Origin: Phenylobacterium sp. RIFCSPHIGHO2_01_FULL_69_31
Lineage (GTDB): Bacteria; Pseudomonadota; Alphaproteobacteria; Caulobacterales; Caulobacteraceae
Assembly (NCBI RefSeq): GCF_001824475.1
Contig: NZ_MHXN01000003.1
Span: forward strand, 209,526-273,525
Direction of reading: 5' to 3'
DNA: 64,000 bases
Position numbers and translations under genes: made by a program. The notes under the pieces are model-generated. The model ran no database searches. It saw only the letters and a program-made list of their open reading frames with translations, and was not told the DNA's origin. Each line of letters begins with the position of its first letter. Within the stretch, counting starts at the first letter, position 1. Of this stretch, positions 27,568 through 36,635 are shown piece by piece.

Positions 27568-28468
27568 GCGGATGCCGCTCCCGCCAGTGCCTGGCGATCT
27601 CTACCCGCCGGCAGAACCAGACGTCCTGGTGACCCAGGGCATAGCGGATGAACCGCTCCAGCCCAGCCATCTTCCCCGGCCGCCCGACGATGCGGCAGTG
27701 CAGCCCGATGGACAGCATCTTGGGCCGCTCCTCGCCCTCGGCGTAGAGCACGTCGAAGGCGTCCTTCAGGTAGGAATAGAATTGCTCGCCGGTGTTCAGG
27801 CCCGTCCCCGAGAAGCGCATGTCGTTGGCCTCCAGGGTGTACGGCACGATCAGGTGCGGACGCCGCCCCACCTCCGTCCAGAACGGCAGGTCGTCGGAAT
27901 AGTCGTCGGCGTCGTAGAGGAACCCGCCCTCGGACGCGACCAGCGCCCGCGTATTGGGGCTGGTCCGGCCGGTGTACCAGCCCAGCGGCCGCTCGCCCGT
28001 CAGCCGCTTGTGGATGTCGATGGCGCGGAACAGGTGCTCGCGCTCCACCCGCTCGGGCACGTCCTGGTAGTTGATCCAGCGCCACCCGTGGCTGGCTATC
28101 TCGTGGCCGGCCTCCAGCATGGCCTCGACCACGGCGGGGTTGCGCTCCATGGCCATGGCCACGCCCAACACCGTCACCGGCGTCTTGTACCGGTCGAACA
28201 GCCGCAGCAGCCGCCAGACCCCGGCCCGGCTGCCGTACTCGTAGATCTGCTCCATGCTCATGTGCCGCGCGCCCGGGATGGCGGGCGGATTGATCATGTC
28301 GGAAAGGAAGGCCTCGGACGCTGGATCCCCGTGCAGGATGCAGTTCTCGCCGCCCTCCTCGTAGTTCAGCACCATCTGGATCGCGATGCGCGCCCCGCCC
28401 GGCCAGTCGGCGTGCGGCGGGTCCTTGCCGTAGCCGATAAGGTCGCGCGGATAACTGGGCTCGGGCAT
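27557..28468 (-). CDS. puuE: allantoinase PuuE (polysaccharide-deacetylase fold)
   Basis: 303 residues from the ATG at 28468 (MPEPSYPRDLIGYGKDPPHA). It belongs to the metal-independent allantoinases of the deacetylase superfamily. The family pattern is clear: VLNYEEGGENCILHGD, GSRAGVWRLLRLFDRYKTPV, EIASHGWRWINYQDV, GWYTGRTSPNTRAL and LHCRIVGRPGKMAGLERFI. It opens (S)-allantoin to allantoate. First gene of the minus-strand purine operon, divergent from uraH across 111 bp that must hold both promoters; no clear operator was found there. Confidence 0.95.
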   Translation of the reverse strand: MPEPSYPRDLIGYGKDPPHADWPGGARIAIQMVLNYEEGGENCILHGDPASEAFLSDMINPPAIPGARHMSMEQIYEYGSRAGVWRLLRLFDRYKTPVTVLGVAMAMERNPAVVEAMLEAGHEIASHGWRWINYQDVPERVEREHLFRAIDIHKRLTGERPLGWYTGRTSPNTRALVASEGGFLYDADDYSDDLPFWTEVGRRPHLIVPYTLEANDMRFSGTGLNTGEQFYSYLKDAFDVLYAEGEERPKMLSIGLHCRIVGRPGKMAGLERFIRYALGHQDVWFCRRVEIARHWRERHPHGR

Positions 28469-28579
28469 GACTGACCGCTTAGCAGGCTTCGCAGGGGCCG
28501 CACCGTCGCAATCCTGCGCCACGGTTGCAATTCCTGGCCTCAGGGCGGATTCTGGGCGGCTGGATTTTCGGAGTCTTCC

Positions 28580-28921
28580 TTGAGCGGCCTCACCACCCAC
28601 GTCCTCGACACCATGCACGGCCGCCCGGCGGCGGGCGTCGGTCTGCGTCTGTCTCGGGGCGGGCTGGCGCTGGCGTCGGTGGTGACGAATTCCGACGGGC
28701 GCGTGGACCAGCCGCTTCTCGCCGGGGAGGCGCTAACGCCCGGCGCCTATCGGCTTGAGTTCGACGTCGGTGAGTATTTCCGGAGTCTCGGCGTCGCCCT
28801 TCCGCGGCCGGCGTTCCTGGAGACCGTGGTCATCGACTTCGGCGTCTCCGAGGCGGGCGCCCACTACCACGTCCCCCTGCTGGTCAGCCCCTTCGCCTAC
28901 TCCACCTATCGGGGTAGCTGA
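28580..28921 (+). CDS. uraH: 5-hydroxyisourate hydrolase (transthyretin-like)
   Basis: 113 residues from a TTG start with GGAG 6 bp upstream; the N-terminus SGLTTHVLDTMHGRPAAGV and the invariant C-terminal YRGS define the family. His7, an Arg in the middle and His near the end (HYHVPLLVSPF) form the usual active site. It hydrolyses 5-hydroxyisourate, the PuuD product, to OHCU. First gene of the 10.4-kb plus-strand purine operon; xdhA starts 3 bp after its stop. Confidence 0.95.
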   Translation: MSGLTTHVLDTMHGRPAAGVGLRLSRGGLALASVVTNSDGRVDQPLLAGEALTPGAYRLEFDVGEYFRSLGVALPRPAFLETVVIDFGVSEAGAHYHVPLLVSPFAYSTYRGS

Positions 28922-28923
28922 CC

Positions 28924-30357
28924 ATGGGCCGCCCGATCCGATTCCTGCTGGACGGCGAGGTGCGCGAGCTGCCCGCCGACACCGACCCGACCCTGACCGT
29001 CCTGAACCTCCTGCGCTACCACCTGCGCCGGACGGGCACGAAAGAAGGCTGCGCCGAGGGCGACTGCGGCGCCTGCACCGTGGTGCTGGGCGAGCTCACC
29101 GAGGACCGGGTCCGCTTCCGCGCCGTGAACGCCTGCATCCTCTTCGCGCCCATGCTGGATGGGCGTGCGCTGTTCACGGTGGAGAGCCTGGGCCGCGAGG
29201 GCGCGCTGCATCCCGTGCAGCAGGCCCTGGTGGACCACCACGGCAGCCAGTGCGGCTTCTGCACTCCGGGGTTCGTCATGAGCCTCTACGCCGTGCAGCG
29301 CGAGGGCGCGCCGACGGACACCGCCAGCCTGAAGGATGCCCTCGCAGGCAACCTCTGCCGCTGCACCGGCTACGGCCCGATCCTGGCTGCGGGGCAGGCC
29401 ATGGGCGAGGCGCCGGCCACGGACATCGCCACGGCTCTCGAGGCCATCCAGCCGACTGAGGGGCTCGCGCTTGAGTACAAGGGCCGGCGGTACTTCGCGC
29501 CGCGTTCGGCCGACGAACTTGCGGCCGTGCTCGCGGCTCATCCCGAGGCCACGATCCTCGCCGGCGGCACCGACGTCGGCCTGTGGGTGACCAAGCAGCA
29601 GCGCGTCCTGCCGACCCTCGTCTCGTTGAACGACGCTGCCGACCTCAAAGGGGTCGAAGACCTTGGCGACGCCATCCGGATCGGCGCCGCCGTCCGCTAC
29701 GTCGACGCCCAACCTGCGCTGACAGCGCTCCATCCCGCGTTCGGCGACCTCATGCGCCGGCTGGGCGGGCTGCAGGTTCGCAATCTCGGCACCGTCTGCG
29801 GCAACATCGCCAATGGATCGCCCATCGGTGACATGCCGCCGGCGCTGATCGCGGCGGGCGCCACGCTGGTCCTGCGGCAGGGGGACGCGCGGCGCGAGTT
29901 GCCGCTGGAAGCCTTCTTCCTGGCCTACGGCAAGCAGGACCGCCGGCCCGGCGAGTTCGTCGAGGCGGTGATCGTCCCGAAGATTGGCAGGGGTCGGATT
30001 TTCAAGATCGCCAAGCTTTCCAAGCGCTTCGACCAGGATATTTCGGCGGTGTGCCTGGGCCTGTCCGTCGGCGTCGAAGCCGGCCAGGTGACCGACGCCC
30101 GCATCGCCTTCGGCGGCATGGCGGCGACGCCGAAGCGTGCGGCGGCGTGCGAAGCGGCGCTGGTCGGCAGGCCCTGGACCCGCGAGACCGTGGAGGCCGC
30201 CGCCGCCGCCCTCGCGGAGGATTTCACGCCGATCAGCGACATGCGCGCCTCGGCCGGCTACCGACTGGACGCCGCGCAGAACATGGTCCGCCGCGCCTTC
30301 CTGGAGAGCGCCGGCGCATCGCGCGTCCCCGACGCCGAGGCGGTGGCGTATGGCTGA
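28924..30357 (+). CDS. xdhA: xanthine dehydrogenase, iron-sulfur/FAD subunit
   Basis: 477 residues. N-terminal [2Fe-2S] ferredoxin domain with CAEGDCGAC (Cys43, 48, 51), a second cluster domain with CGFCTPGFVMS and LCRCTGYGPI, then an FAD-binding domain with ILAGGTDVGLWVTKQ, RNLGTVCGNIANGSPIGDMP and the CO_deh_flav_C end. It passes electrons from the molybdenum subunit to NAD. Together with XdhB it oxidises hypoxanthine and xanthine to urate. It overlaps xdhB by 8 bp. Confidence 0.96.
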   Translation: MGRPIRFLLDGEVRELPADTDPTLTVLNLLRYHLRRTGTKEGCAEGDCGACTVVLGELTEDRVRFRAVNACILFAPMLDGRALFTVESLGREGALHPVQQALVDHHGSQCGFCTPGFVMSLYAVQREGAPTDTASLKDALAGNLCRCTGYGPILAAGQAMGEAPATDIATALEAIQPTEGLALEYKGRRYFAPRSADELAAVLAAHPEATILAGGTDVGLWVTKQQRVLPTLVSLNDAADLKGVEDLGDAIRIGAAVRYVDAQPALTALHPAFGDLMRRLGGLQVRNLGTVCGNIANGSPIGDMPPALIAAGATLVLRQGDARRELPLEAFFLAYGKQDRRPGEFVEAVIVPKIGRGRIFKIAKLSKRFDQDISAVCLGLSVGVEAGQVTDARIAFGGMAATPKRAAACEAALVGRPWTRETVEAAAAALAEDFTPISDMRASAGYRLDAAQNMVRRAFLESAGASRVPDAEAVAYG

Positions 30358-32668
30358 CAGCGGCGGCGCCACGCGCCAGATCCCGGTCCTCCATGCGCCC
30401 ATCGGCCACGACAGCGCGCCCCGCCATGTGAGCGGCGAGGCGCTCTATATCGACGACATCCCCGAGCCGCCGGGCCTCCTGCATCTCTATGTCGGCCAGG
30501 GCGCCAGGGCCCATGCCCGAGTGACGAAACTCGACCTCGCTGCGGTCCGCGCCGCACCCGGCGTCGTGGCGGTGCTGACGCCTGCCGACGTCCCCGGCAA
30601 GAACGACATCAGCCCCTTCGCCGGCGACGACCCGCTGTTCGCGGAGGGCGAGGTCAAGTTCCGGGGCCAAGCGCTGTTCTGCGTGGTCGCCGAGACCCTA
30701 CCCAAGGCCCGCGCCGCCGCCGCCCTGGCCGTGGTGGAGTACGAGGACCTGCCGGCCCTGCTGACGGCGGACGCCGCCGTGTCGGCCGGCGCCTTCATCG
30801 AGCCCACCCAGGCCATCCGCCTGGGCGACGCCCGCGCCGCCATCGCCGCGGCGCCGCATCAACTTTCCGGCCACCTGCAGGTCGGCGGCCAGGAGCACTT
30901 CTACCTCGAAGGCCAGGTGGCCCTGGTGGTCCCCGGCGAGGGCCGGGACCTGCACGTCTGGACCTCCACCCAGCATCCCACCGAGACCCAGCACATCCTG
31001 GCCCGGGTGCTGGACTGCCCAGACGTGGACATCACCGTGGAGGTCCGCCGCATGGGCGGCGCCTTCGGCGGCAAGGAGACCCAGTCGGTGCAGTGGGCCG
31101 CCATGGCCGCCATCGCCGCGAAGCTGACCCGGCGCCCGGCCAAGATCCGCCTCGACCGCGACGACGACATGGTCATGACCGGCAAGCGGCACGACTTCGA
31201 GATCGACTGGACCCTCGGTTTCGACGGCGACGGCCGGCTGCACGGGGCCGCCTTCGAATTCGCCTCCCGCTGCGGCTTCTCCGCCGACCTCAGCCACGCG
31301 ATCAACGACCGGGCGATGTTCCATGCGGACAACGCCTATGCCCTGCAGGCGGCCGAGATCGTCAGCCACCGCGCCCGCACCCACACCGTCTCCAACACCG
31401 CCTTCCGCGGTTTCGGCGGGCCGCAGGGGATGATGGCCATCGAGCGGGCGCTGGACGCCGTGGCCCTGTCGCTAGGCAAGGATCCGCTGGATGTGCGCCT
31501 GGCCAATCTCTACGGCGTCGTAGGCGACCTGACGCCCTACGGCCAGACGGTCACCGACGCGGTCGCCCACGAGATCATGACCGAGCTGGAAGCCAGTTCG
31601 GACTATCGCGCCCGCCGCGCGGCCATCGCGAAATGGAACGCCGCCAACGACCACCTGAAGCGCGGGATCGCCCTGACGCCGGTGAAGTTCGGCATCTCCT
31701 TCACCACCACCTATCTGAACCAGGCCGGTGCCCTGGTGCATGTCTACACGGACGGCTCGATCCATCTGAACCATGGCGGGACCGAGATGGGCCAGGGGCT
31801 CAACATCAAGGTCGCCCAGGTCGCCGCGGACGCCTTCCAGGTCCCGCTCGCCAGCGTGAAGATCACCTCCACGCGCACCGACAAGGTGCCCAATACCTCT
31901 GCCACCGCCGCCTCCTCGGGCAGCGACCTCAACGGCATGGCGGCGCTGGACGCCTGCGAGCAGATCAAGGCCCGTCTCGCCGAATGGGCGATCCGGAACT
32001 ATGGCCATCCGCCCGTCTACACGGGGGGCGGCGTGCGCCTGGGCGCCGAGCTCTTGAGCTTCCGCGACTTCGTGCACGAAGCCTATGTGGCCCGCGTCTC
32101 GCTGTCGGCGGCCGGCTTCTACAAGACGCCGGACATCCACTACGACCGGGTCACCCACAAGGGCCGGCCGTTCTACTACTACGCCTATGGCGCGGCCTGT
32201 TCGGAGGTGGTCGTCGACACCCTGACCGGCGAGAACAAGGTCGTCCGCGTCGACATCCTCCACGACGTGGGCCGGTCACTGAACCCGGCCATCGACCTGG
32301 GCCAGATCGAGGGCGGCTTCATCCAGGGCATGGGCTGGCTCACCACCGAGGAGTTGGTCTTCGACGACAAGGGCGCCCTGCGCACCCACGCCCCGTCGAC
32401 CTATAAGATTCCCACCGCCGGCGACCGGCCGGACGCGTTCAACATCGCCATCTGGCGGCCGGGCGAGAACCGCGAGAACACCATTCACCGCTCCAAGGCC
32501 GTGGGCGAGCCGCCGCTGATGCTGGCGATCTCCGTCTTCTCGGCGCTCACCGACGCGGTGGCGAGCGTGGCCGGCCACAAGGTGATGCCGAACCTCGACG
32601 CCCCCGCCACGCCGGAACGCATTCTGGCCGCCGTGAACGATGTGCGCAGGCGGGCGGCCAATGCCTGA
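30350..32668 (+). CDS. xdhB: xanthine dehydrogenase, molybdopterin-binding subunit
   Basis: 772 residues from ATG 30350 (MADSGGATRQIPVLHAPIGH). Typical features: GEALYIDDIPEP, GQEHFYLEGQVAL, RRMGGAFGGKETQ (molybdopterin contact), RGFGGPQGMMAIE, HGGTEMGQGL, and the active-site Glu loop in KAVGEPPLMLAIS near the C-terminus. It carries the molybdenum cofactor and performs hydroxylation of the purine ring. It overlaps both neighbours (xdhA by 8 bp and xdhC by 8 bp), so subunit stoichiometry is probably set by translational coupling. Confidence 0.97.
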   Translation: MADSGGATRQIPVLHAPIGHDSAPRHVSGEALYIDDIPEPPGLLHLYVGQGARAHARVTKLDLAAVRAAPGVVAVLTPADVPGKNDISPFAGDDPLFAEGEVKFRGQALFCVVAETLPKARAAAALAVVEYEDLPALLTADAAVSAGAFIEPTQAIRLGDARAAIAAAPHQLSGHLQVGGQEHFYLEGQVALVVPGEGRDLHVWTSTQHPTETQHILARVLDCPDVDITVEVRRMGGAFGGKETQSVQWAAMAAIAAKLTRRPAKIRLDRDDDMVMTGKRHDFEIDWTLGFDGDGRLHGAAFEFASRCGFSADLSHAINDRAMFHADNAYALQAAEIVSHRARTHTVSNTAFRGFGGPQGMMAIERALDAVALSLGKDPLDVRLANLYGVVGDLTPYGQTVTDAVAHEIMTELEASSDYRARRAAIAKWNAANDHLKRGIALTPVKFGISFTTTYLNQAGALVHVYTDGSIHLNHGGTEMGQGLNIKVAQVAADAFQVPLASVKITSTRTDKVPNTSATAASSGSDLNGMAALDACEQIKARLAEWAIRNYGHPPVYTGGGVRLGAELLSFRDFVHEAYVARVSLSAAGFYKTPDIHYDRVTHKGRPFYYYAYGAACSEVVVDTLTGENKVVRVDILHDVGRSLNPAIDLGQIEGGFIQGMGWLTTEELVFDDKGALRTHAPSTYKIPTAGDRPDAFNIAIWRPGENRENTIHRSKAVGEPPLMLAISVFSALTDAVASVAGHKVMPNLDAPATPERILAAVNDVRRRAANA

Positions 32669-33605
32669 TTGGATCGCTGAAGCTGTGGCTTCCGCCCGAC
32701 GGGGCGAGGCGCTGGCGATGGTGACCATCGTGGGCGCCCAGGGTTCCACGCCGCGCGAGATCGGCGCGCGCATGCTGGTCTGGCCGGACCGTTTCACCGG
32801 CACCATCGGCGGCGGCTCCCTCGAACGCCAGGGCTTGGACCAGGCCCGCCGGCTGCTGACCCAGACCGCGCGCCGACACGCCCTGCAGGACTACCCGCTC
32901 GGCCCCCTGCTGGGCCAGTGCTGCGGCGGCCATGTGCGGCTGCTGGTCGAGCGCGTGGACGCCGAGAGCCTGCCCTGGCTGGAACCCGCGGCCGACGCCC
33001 GGGCCCCCTTCGCCCTCACGGCCCGTTTCGAGGACGGCGGCATGATCCGCGCCATCGAGGCCGAAGCTCCGGCCTCCGACAGCCCGCGCATTCCGATCCC
33101 GGAGGTCCGCCGCGTGTCCGAACTGATCCGTCCCACCCTGCCGCGCCTCGTCATCTTCGGCGCGGGCCATGTGGGCCAGGCGGTGGCGCGCGCCTTCGCC
33201 CCCCTGCCCTTCCACCTGGACTGGCTGGCCAGCCGCGAGGACCTGCGGCCCGAGGCCAGCGGCACGCGCGCCACCATCCTTAGCGAGGACGAACTGGTGG
33301 AGGCGGTGGAGGCCGCGCCGGCCGACACCTTGTTCGCCATGTTCACCCACAGCCACGACCTGGACTACCGCCTGACCCGGGCGGTCCTGGCCCGCGGGGA
33401 CTTCCGCTACCTCGGCCTGATCGGCTCGCGGACCAAGCGCGCGCGCTTCGAAAGCCGCCTGCGGGCCGATGGCGTCGCCGACGCCGACCTCGCCCGCCTC
33501 ACCTGCCCCATCGGCATCGCCGAGCTGAAGAGCAAGGCGCCCGCGGTCATCGCCGTGGCCCTGGCGGCCGAGCTACTGAAACTGACCGAAGACCCCGCCG
33601 AATGA
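32661..33605 (+). CDS. xdhC: xanthine dehydrogenase accessory protein XdhC
   Basis: 314 residues from ATG 32661. XdhC N-terminal domain: MVTIVGAQGSTPREIGARML with GTIGGGSLERQ and LGQCCGGHVRLLVE; C-terminal Rossmann-type domain: RLVIFGAGHVGQAVARAF, FTHSHDLDYRL and YLGLIGSRTKRARF. It binds the molybdenum cofactor, supports its sulfuration and inserts it into XdhB. Start overlaps xdhB, stop overlaps puuD (ATGA). Confidence 0.95.
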   Translation: MPDWIAEAVASARRGEALAMVTIVGAQGSTPREIGARMLVWPDRFTGTIGGGSLERQGLDQARRLLTQTARRHALQDYPLGPLLGQCCGGHVRLLVERVDAESLPWLEPAADARAPFALTARFEDGGMIRAIEAEAPASDSPRIPIPEVRRVSELIRPTLPRLVIFGAGHVGQAVARAFAPLPFHLDWLASREDLRPEASGTRATILSEDELVEAVEAAPADTLFAMFTHSHDLDYRLTRAVLARGDFRYLGLIGSRTKRARFESRLRADGVADADLARLTCPIGIAELKSKAPAVIAVALAAELLKLTEDPAE

Positions 33606-34795
33606 TCGCCGACATCGAAGCCTGGGCGAACCTGGCGATCCGCTGGCTGCACCTGGTCGCCGGCATCGCCTGGATCGGATCGTCCTTCTATTTCATGTGG
33701 TTGGACAGCCATCTGAAACCACCGAAGGTCCCGCGCGGCGAGGGCGTGGCCGGCGAGCTGTGGAGCGTCCACTCCGGCGGCTTCTATCACCAGATGAAGT
33801 TCATGGTGGCCCCGGCCGACATGCCGGAGGAGCTGCACTGGTTCAAGTGGGAGGCCTACACAACCTGGATCTCGGGCTTCCTGCTGCTCAGCCTGATCTT
33901 CTACGTCGGCGCCGACCTCAACCTTATCGACAAGACCAAGGCCGATCTCGCCACCTGGCAGGCGATCCTGCTGGGCCTCGGCAGCCTGGCGGCGGGCTGG
34001 CTGGTCTACGACGGCCTCTGCCGCTCGCGGGTCGGCCAGAACCTGAGGTTGTTCGGCGCGGTCTGGTTCCTGGTCCTCACCGCCGCCGCCTACGGCCTGA
34101 CGCGGGTCTTCTCCGACCTCGGCGCCTTCATGCACGTGGGCGCCATCATCGGCACGGTCATGGCGGCCAACGTCTTCCTGATCATCATCCCGAACCAGCG
34201 GAAGGTGGTGGCCCAGGTCCTGGCCGGCCAGGCGCTTGACCCGTCGCTGGGCAAGCAGGCCAAGCAGCGCAGCGTCCACAACAACTACATGACCCTGCCG
34301 GTGCTGTTCATCATGATCAGCAACCATTACCCGATGATCTTCGCCGCCCCGCTGAACTGGCTCTGGCTGGCGGGGCTGGGGATCGCCGGCTGGACCATCC
34401 GCCACTTCTTCAACCTGAAGAACGCCGGGCGGGTGGAGCCCCAGGTCCTGCTCTATGGCGCCCTGGCGTTCGTGACCGTGGCGGTGCTGAACGAGAGCGC
34501 GCGGCCCAAGCCGCCCACCGTGGCGGAGGTCCCCGCCTATGCCACCGTCCGCGCCATCGTCGACAAGCACTGCATCACCTGCCACGCCGCCCATCCGACG
34601 CACCGCGGGGTGCCGGTCGCGCCCAACGGTACGATGTTCGATACCGACGCCGGCCTGCAGCAGCACGCCGAGAAGATCTACACCCGCGCGGTCGCCACCC
34701 AATCCATGCCACTGGGCAACGAAACCCAAATGACCGAAACCGAACGCGCCCAGCTCGGCGCCTGGATCAAGGCCGGCGCGAAGGTGGGTTCGTGA
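33602..34795 (+). CDS. puuD: membrane-bound urate oxidase PuuD with cytochrome c domain
   Basis: 397 residues. About eight transmembrane helices (first IRWLHLVAGIAWIGSSFYFM; family block LWSVHSGGFYHQMKF) precede a C-terminal cytochrome c domain with the heme-c motif CITCH (residues 324-328) and a candidate Met ligand in SMPLGNE. This is the urate hydroxylase type that sends electrons to the respiratory chain instead of making hydrogen peroxide. It oxidises urate to 5-hydroxyisourate. It explains the absence of a cofactor-free uricase or FAD-dependent HpxO in the cluster. Confidence 0.96.
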   Translation: MIADIEAWANLAIRWLHLVAGIAWIGSSFYFMWLDSHLKPPKVPRGEGVAGELWSVHSGGFYHQMKFMVAPADMPEELHWFKWEAYTTWISGFLLLSLIFYVGADLNLIDKTKADLATWQAILLGLGSLAAGWLVYDGLCRSRVGQNLRLFGAVWFLVLTAAAYGLTRVFSDLGAFMHVGAIIGTVMAANVFLIIIPNQRKVVAQVLAGQALDPSLGKQAKQRSVHNNYMTLPVLFIMISNHYPMIFAAPLNWLWLAGLGIAGWTIRHFFNLKNAGRVEPQVLLYGALAFVTVAVLNESARPKPPTVAEVPAYATVRAIVDKHCITCHAAHPTHRGVPVAPNGTMFDTDAGLQQHAEKIYTRAVATQSMPLGNETQMTETERAQLGAWIKAGAKVGS

Positions 34796-35280
34796 GGACC
34801 ATCACCCCCGAGCCCCTGACCGCTGACGCCTTCGCCCCGTTCGGCGATGTGATCGAGGCTTCCGACCGGGCCGAGGTCATGCCGATCAACTACGGCTGGA
34901 CCACCCGCTTCAACGCCCTGGCGGACGTGGCGGTGGGCGACGGGCACGCCATCCTCAGCATTTTCCGGTCCAAGCCTCTGACGCCGCCGGTGCTGAAGAT
35001 CTTCGAGCGCCATCCCCTTGGCAGTCAGGCCTTCATGCCGTTGAACGGACGGCCGTTCCTGCTCGCGGTGGCGCCCCCAGGCGAGTTTGATCCCGCCGCC
35101 GTGCGGGTCTTCCGCGCCGCCCCCACCCAGGGCGTGAACTACGCCAGGGGGACCTGGCACCACTTCCTGCTGGCCCTGGAAGCCGAGAGCGACTTCCTGG
35201 TCGTCGACCGCGAGGGACCCGGCGACAACCTGGACGAGGTCGAACTGGCCGAGGCGGACTGGATCGCCGTCGCCCCATGA
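34792..35280 (+). CDS. allA: ureidoglycolate lyase
   Basis: 162 residues starting at GTG 34792, overlapping the puuD stop. The family pattern is clear: ITPEPLTADAFAPFGDVIEA, LKIFERHPLGSQAFMPLNGR, RGTWHHFLLALE and FLVVDREGPGDNLDEVELAE. It splits ureidoglycolate to glyoxylate and urea, the last carbon-releasing step. The alternative ammonia-releasing hydrolase (AllE/UAH type) is not present, so the cluster yields urea for urease. The stop overlaps guaD by 4 bp (ATGA). Confidence 0.94.
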   Translation: MRTITPEPLTADAFAPFGDVIEASDRAEVMPINYGWTTRFNALADVAVGDGHAILSIFRSKPLTPPVLKIFERHPLGSQAFMPLNGRPFLLAVAPPGEFDPAAVRVFRAAPTQGVNYARGTWHHFLLALEAESDFLVVDREGPGDNLDEVELAEADWIAVAP

Positions 35281-36599
35281 CCCGCCACGCCTACCGCGCC
35301 GCCCTCCTCCACATGCTGGACGACCCCTCGCGCGTCCCGGCGGCGGAGGCGCACGCCTACCATCCCGACGGCCTGCTGGTGGTCGAGGACGGCCATGTGG
35401 CGGCGTTCGGCGCCTGGGCGGACCTCGCGCCGAGCCTGCCTGAGGGGACGCCGGTCGAGCACCTGCCGGGCCGGCTGATCACGCCCGGGTTCGTGGACGC
35501 CCACGTGCATTATCCGCAGGTGGACGTGATCGCAGCCTGGGGGACACAGCTCCTCGACTGGCTCAACACCCACACCTTCCCCGCCGAACAGGCTTTCGCC
35601 GACCGGAGCCATGCGGACGCGGTGGCCCAGGTGTTCCTGGACCAGCTCCTGGCCAACGGGACCACCAGCGCTCTCGCCTTCTGCACCGTCCACAAGACGT
35701 CCGCCGAGGCGCTGTTCGCGGCGGCCCTGGACCGCAACATGCGCCTCATCGCCGGCAAGGTGCTGATGGACCGCGCGGCGCCGGCCGGCCTGACCGACAC
35801 TGTCGACAGCGGCCGCGAGGACACCGAGGCCCTGATCCGCGCCTGGCGGGGCCGCGGCCGGCTGGGCTACGCGGTTACGCCCCGCTTCGCCGTGACCTCC
35901 ACCGACGCCCAGCTCGCCATGGCCGGCGAGGTGCTGGCCGCCCATCCCGACGTCCTGCTCCACACCCACATGTCCGAGAACCGCGCCGAGATCGCCCGCG
36001 TCGGCGAGCTGTTCCCCTGGGCGCGCGACTACCTGGACGTCTACGACCGCTTCGGCCTCGTGGGTCCGCGCTCGGTCTTCGCCCACTGCGTCCACTGTGA
36101 CGAGGCAGTCATGGGGCGTATGGCCAAGGCGGGCGCCTCGGCCGCCTTCTGCCCCTCCTCCAACCTGCTGCTGGGCAGCGGCCTCTTCAGCCTAAAGCGC
36201 GCCTGCGCGTGCGGGCTGCACACGGCGCTGGCCACCGACGTGGGCGGGGGCGGCAGCTTCTCCCTGCTCCACATGATGGGCGAGGCCTACAAGGTCGGCC
36301 AGCTTCAGGGCGACAACCTCGATCCGCTCCACGCCTTCTACCTGGGCACGCTGGCGGGCGCCCGGGCGCTGCACATCGACGGACGCGTCGGCAACCTCCT
36401 GCCCGGCAAGGAGGCGGACTTCGTGGTCCTGGACCTGGCCGCGACGCCATTGCTGGCTCGTCGCACCGCCCGAACAAGGACCCTGGCCGAGACCCTGTTC
36501 GTGCTCGCCGTGCTGGCAGACGACCGCCTGGTCGAGCGCACCTACCTGATGGGCCGGCCGGCGCACCAACGAGGACTTGCGGCGCAGCCTACGGCCTGA
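35277..36599 (+). CDS. guaD: guanine deaminase
   Basis: 440 residues of the amidohydrolase family. Zinc ligands are in LITPGFVDAHVHYPQVDVI and later HTHMSENRAEI, HCVHCDEAVM and ATDVGGGGSFSLL; the last contains the catalytic Asp. Guanine-deaminase-specific blocks WGTQLLDWLNTHTFPAEQ and CPSSNLLLGSGLF are present. It converts guanine to xanthine, feeding XdhAB. It lies within the purine operon, 36 bp before the permease-like gene. Confidence 0.95.
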   Translation: MTRHAYRAALLHMLDDPSRVPAAEAHAYHPDGLLVVEDGHVAAFGAWADLAPSLPEGTPVEHLPGRLITPGFVDAHVHYPQVDVIAAWGTQLLDWLNTHTFPAEQAFADRSHADAVAQVFLDQLLANGTTSALAFCTVHKTSAEALFAAALDRNMRLIAGKVLMDRAAPAGLTDTVDSGREDTEALIRAWRGRGRLGYAVTPRFAVTSTDAQLAMAGEVLAAHPDVLLHTHMSENRAEIARVGELFPWARDYLDVYDRFGLVGPRSVFAHCVHCDEAVMGRMAKAGASAAFCPSSNLLLGSGLFSLKRACACGLHTALATDVGGGGSFSLLHMMGEAYKVGQLQGDNLDPLHAFYLGTLAGARALHIDGRVGNLLPGKEADFVVLDLAATPLLARRTARTRTLAETLFVLAVLADDRLVERTYLMGRPAHQRGLAAQPTA

Positions 36600-36635
36600 C
36601 GACTATGGCCCCGCTGTTTCCCGGGGGGAGTCCGC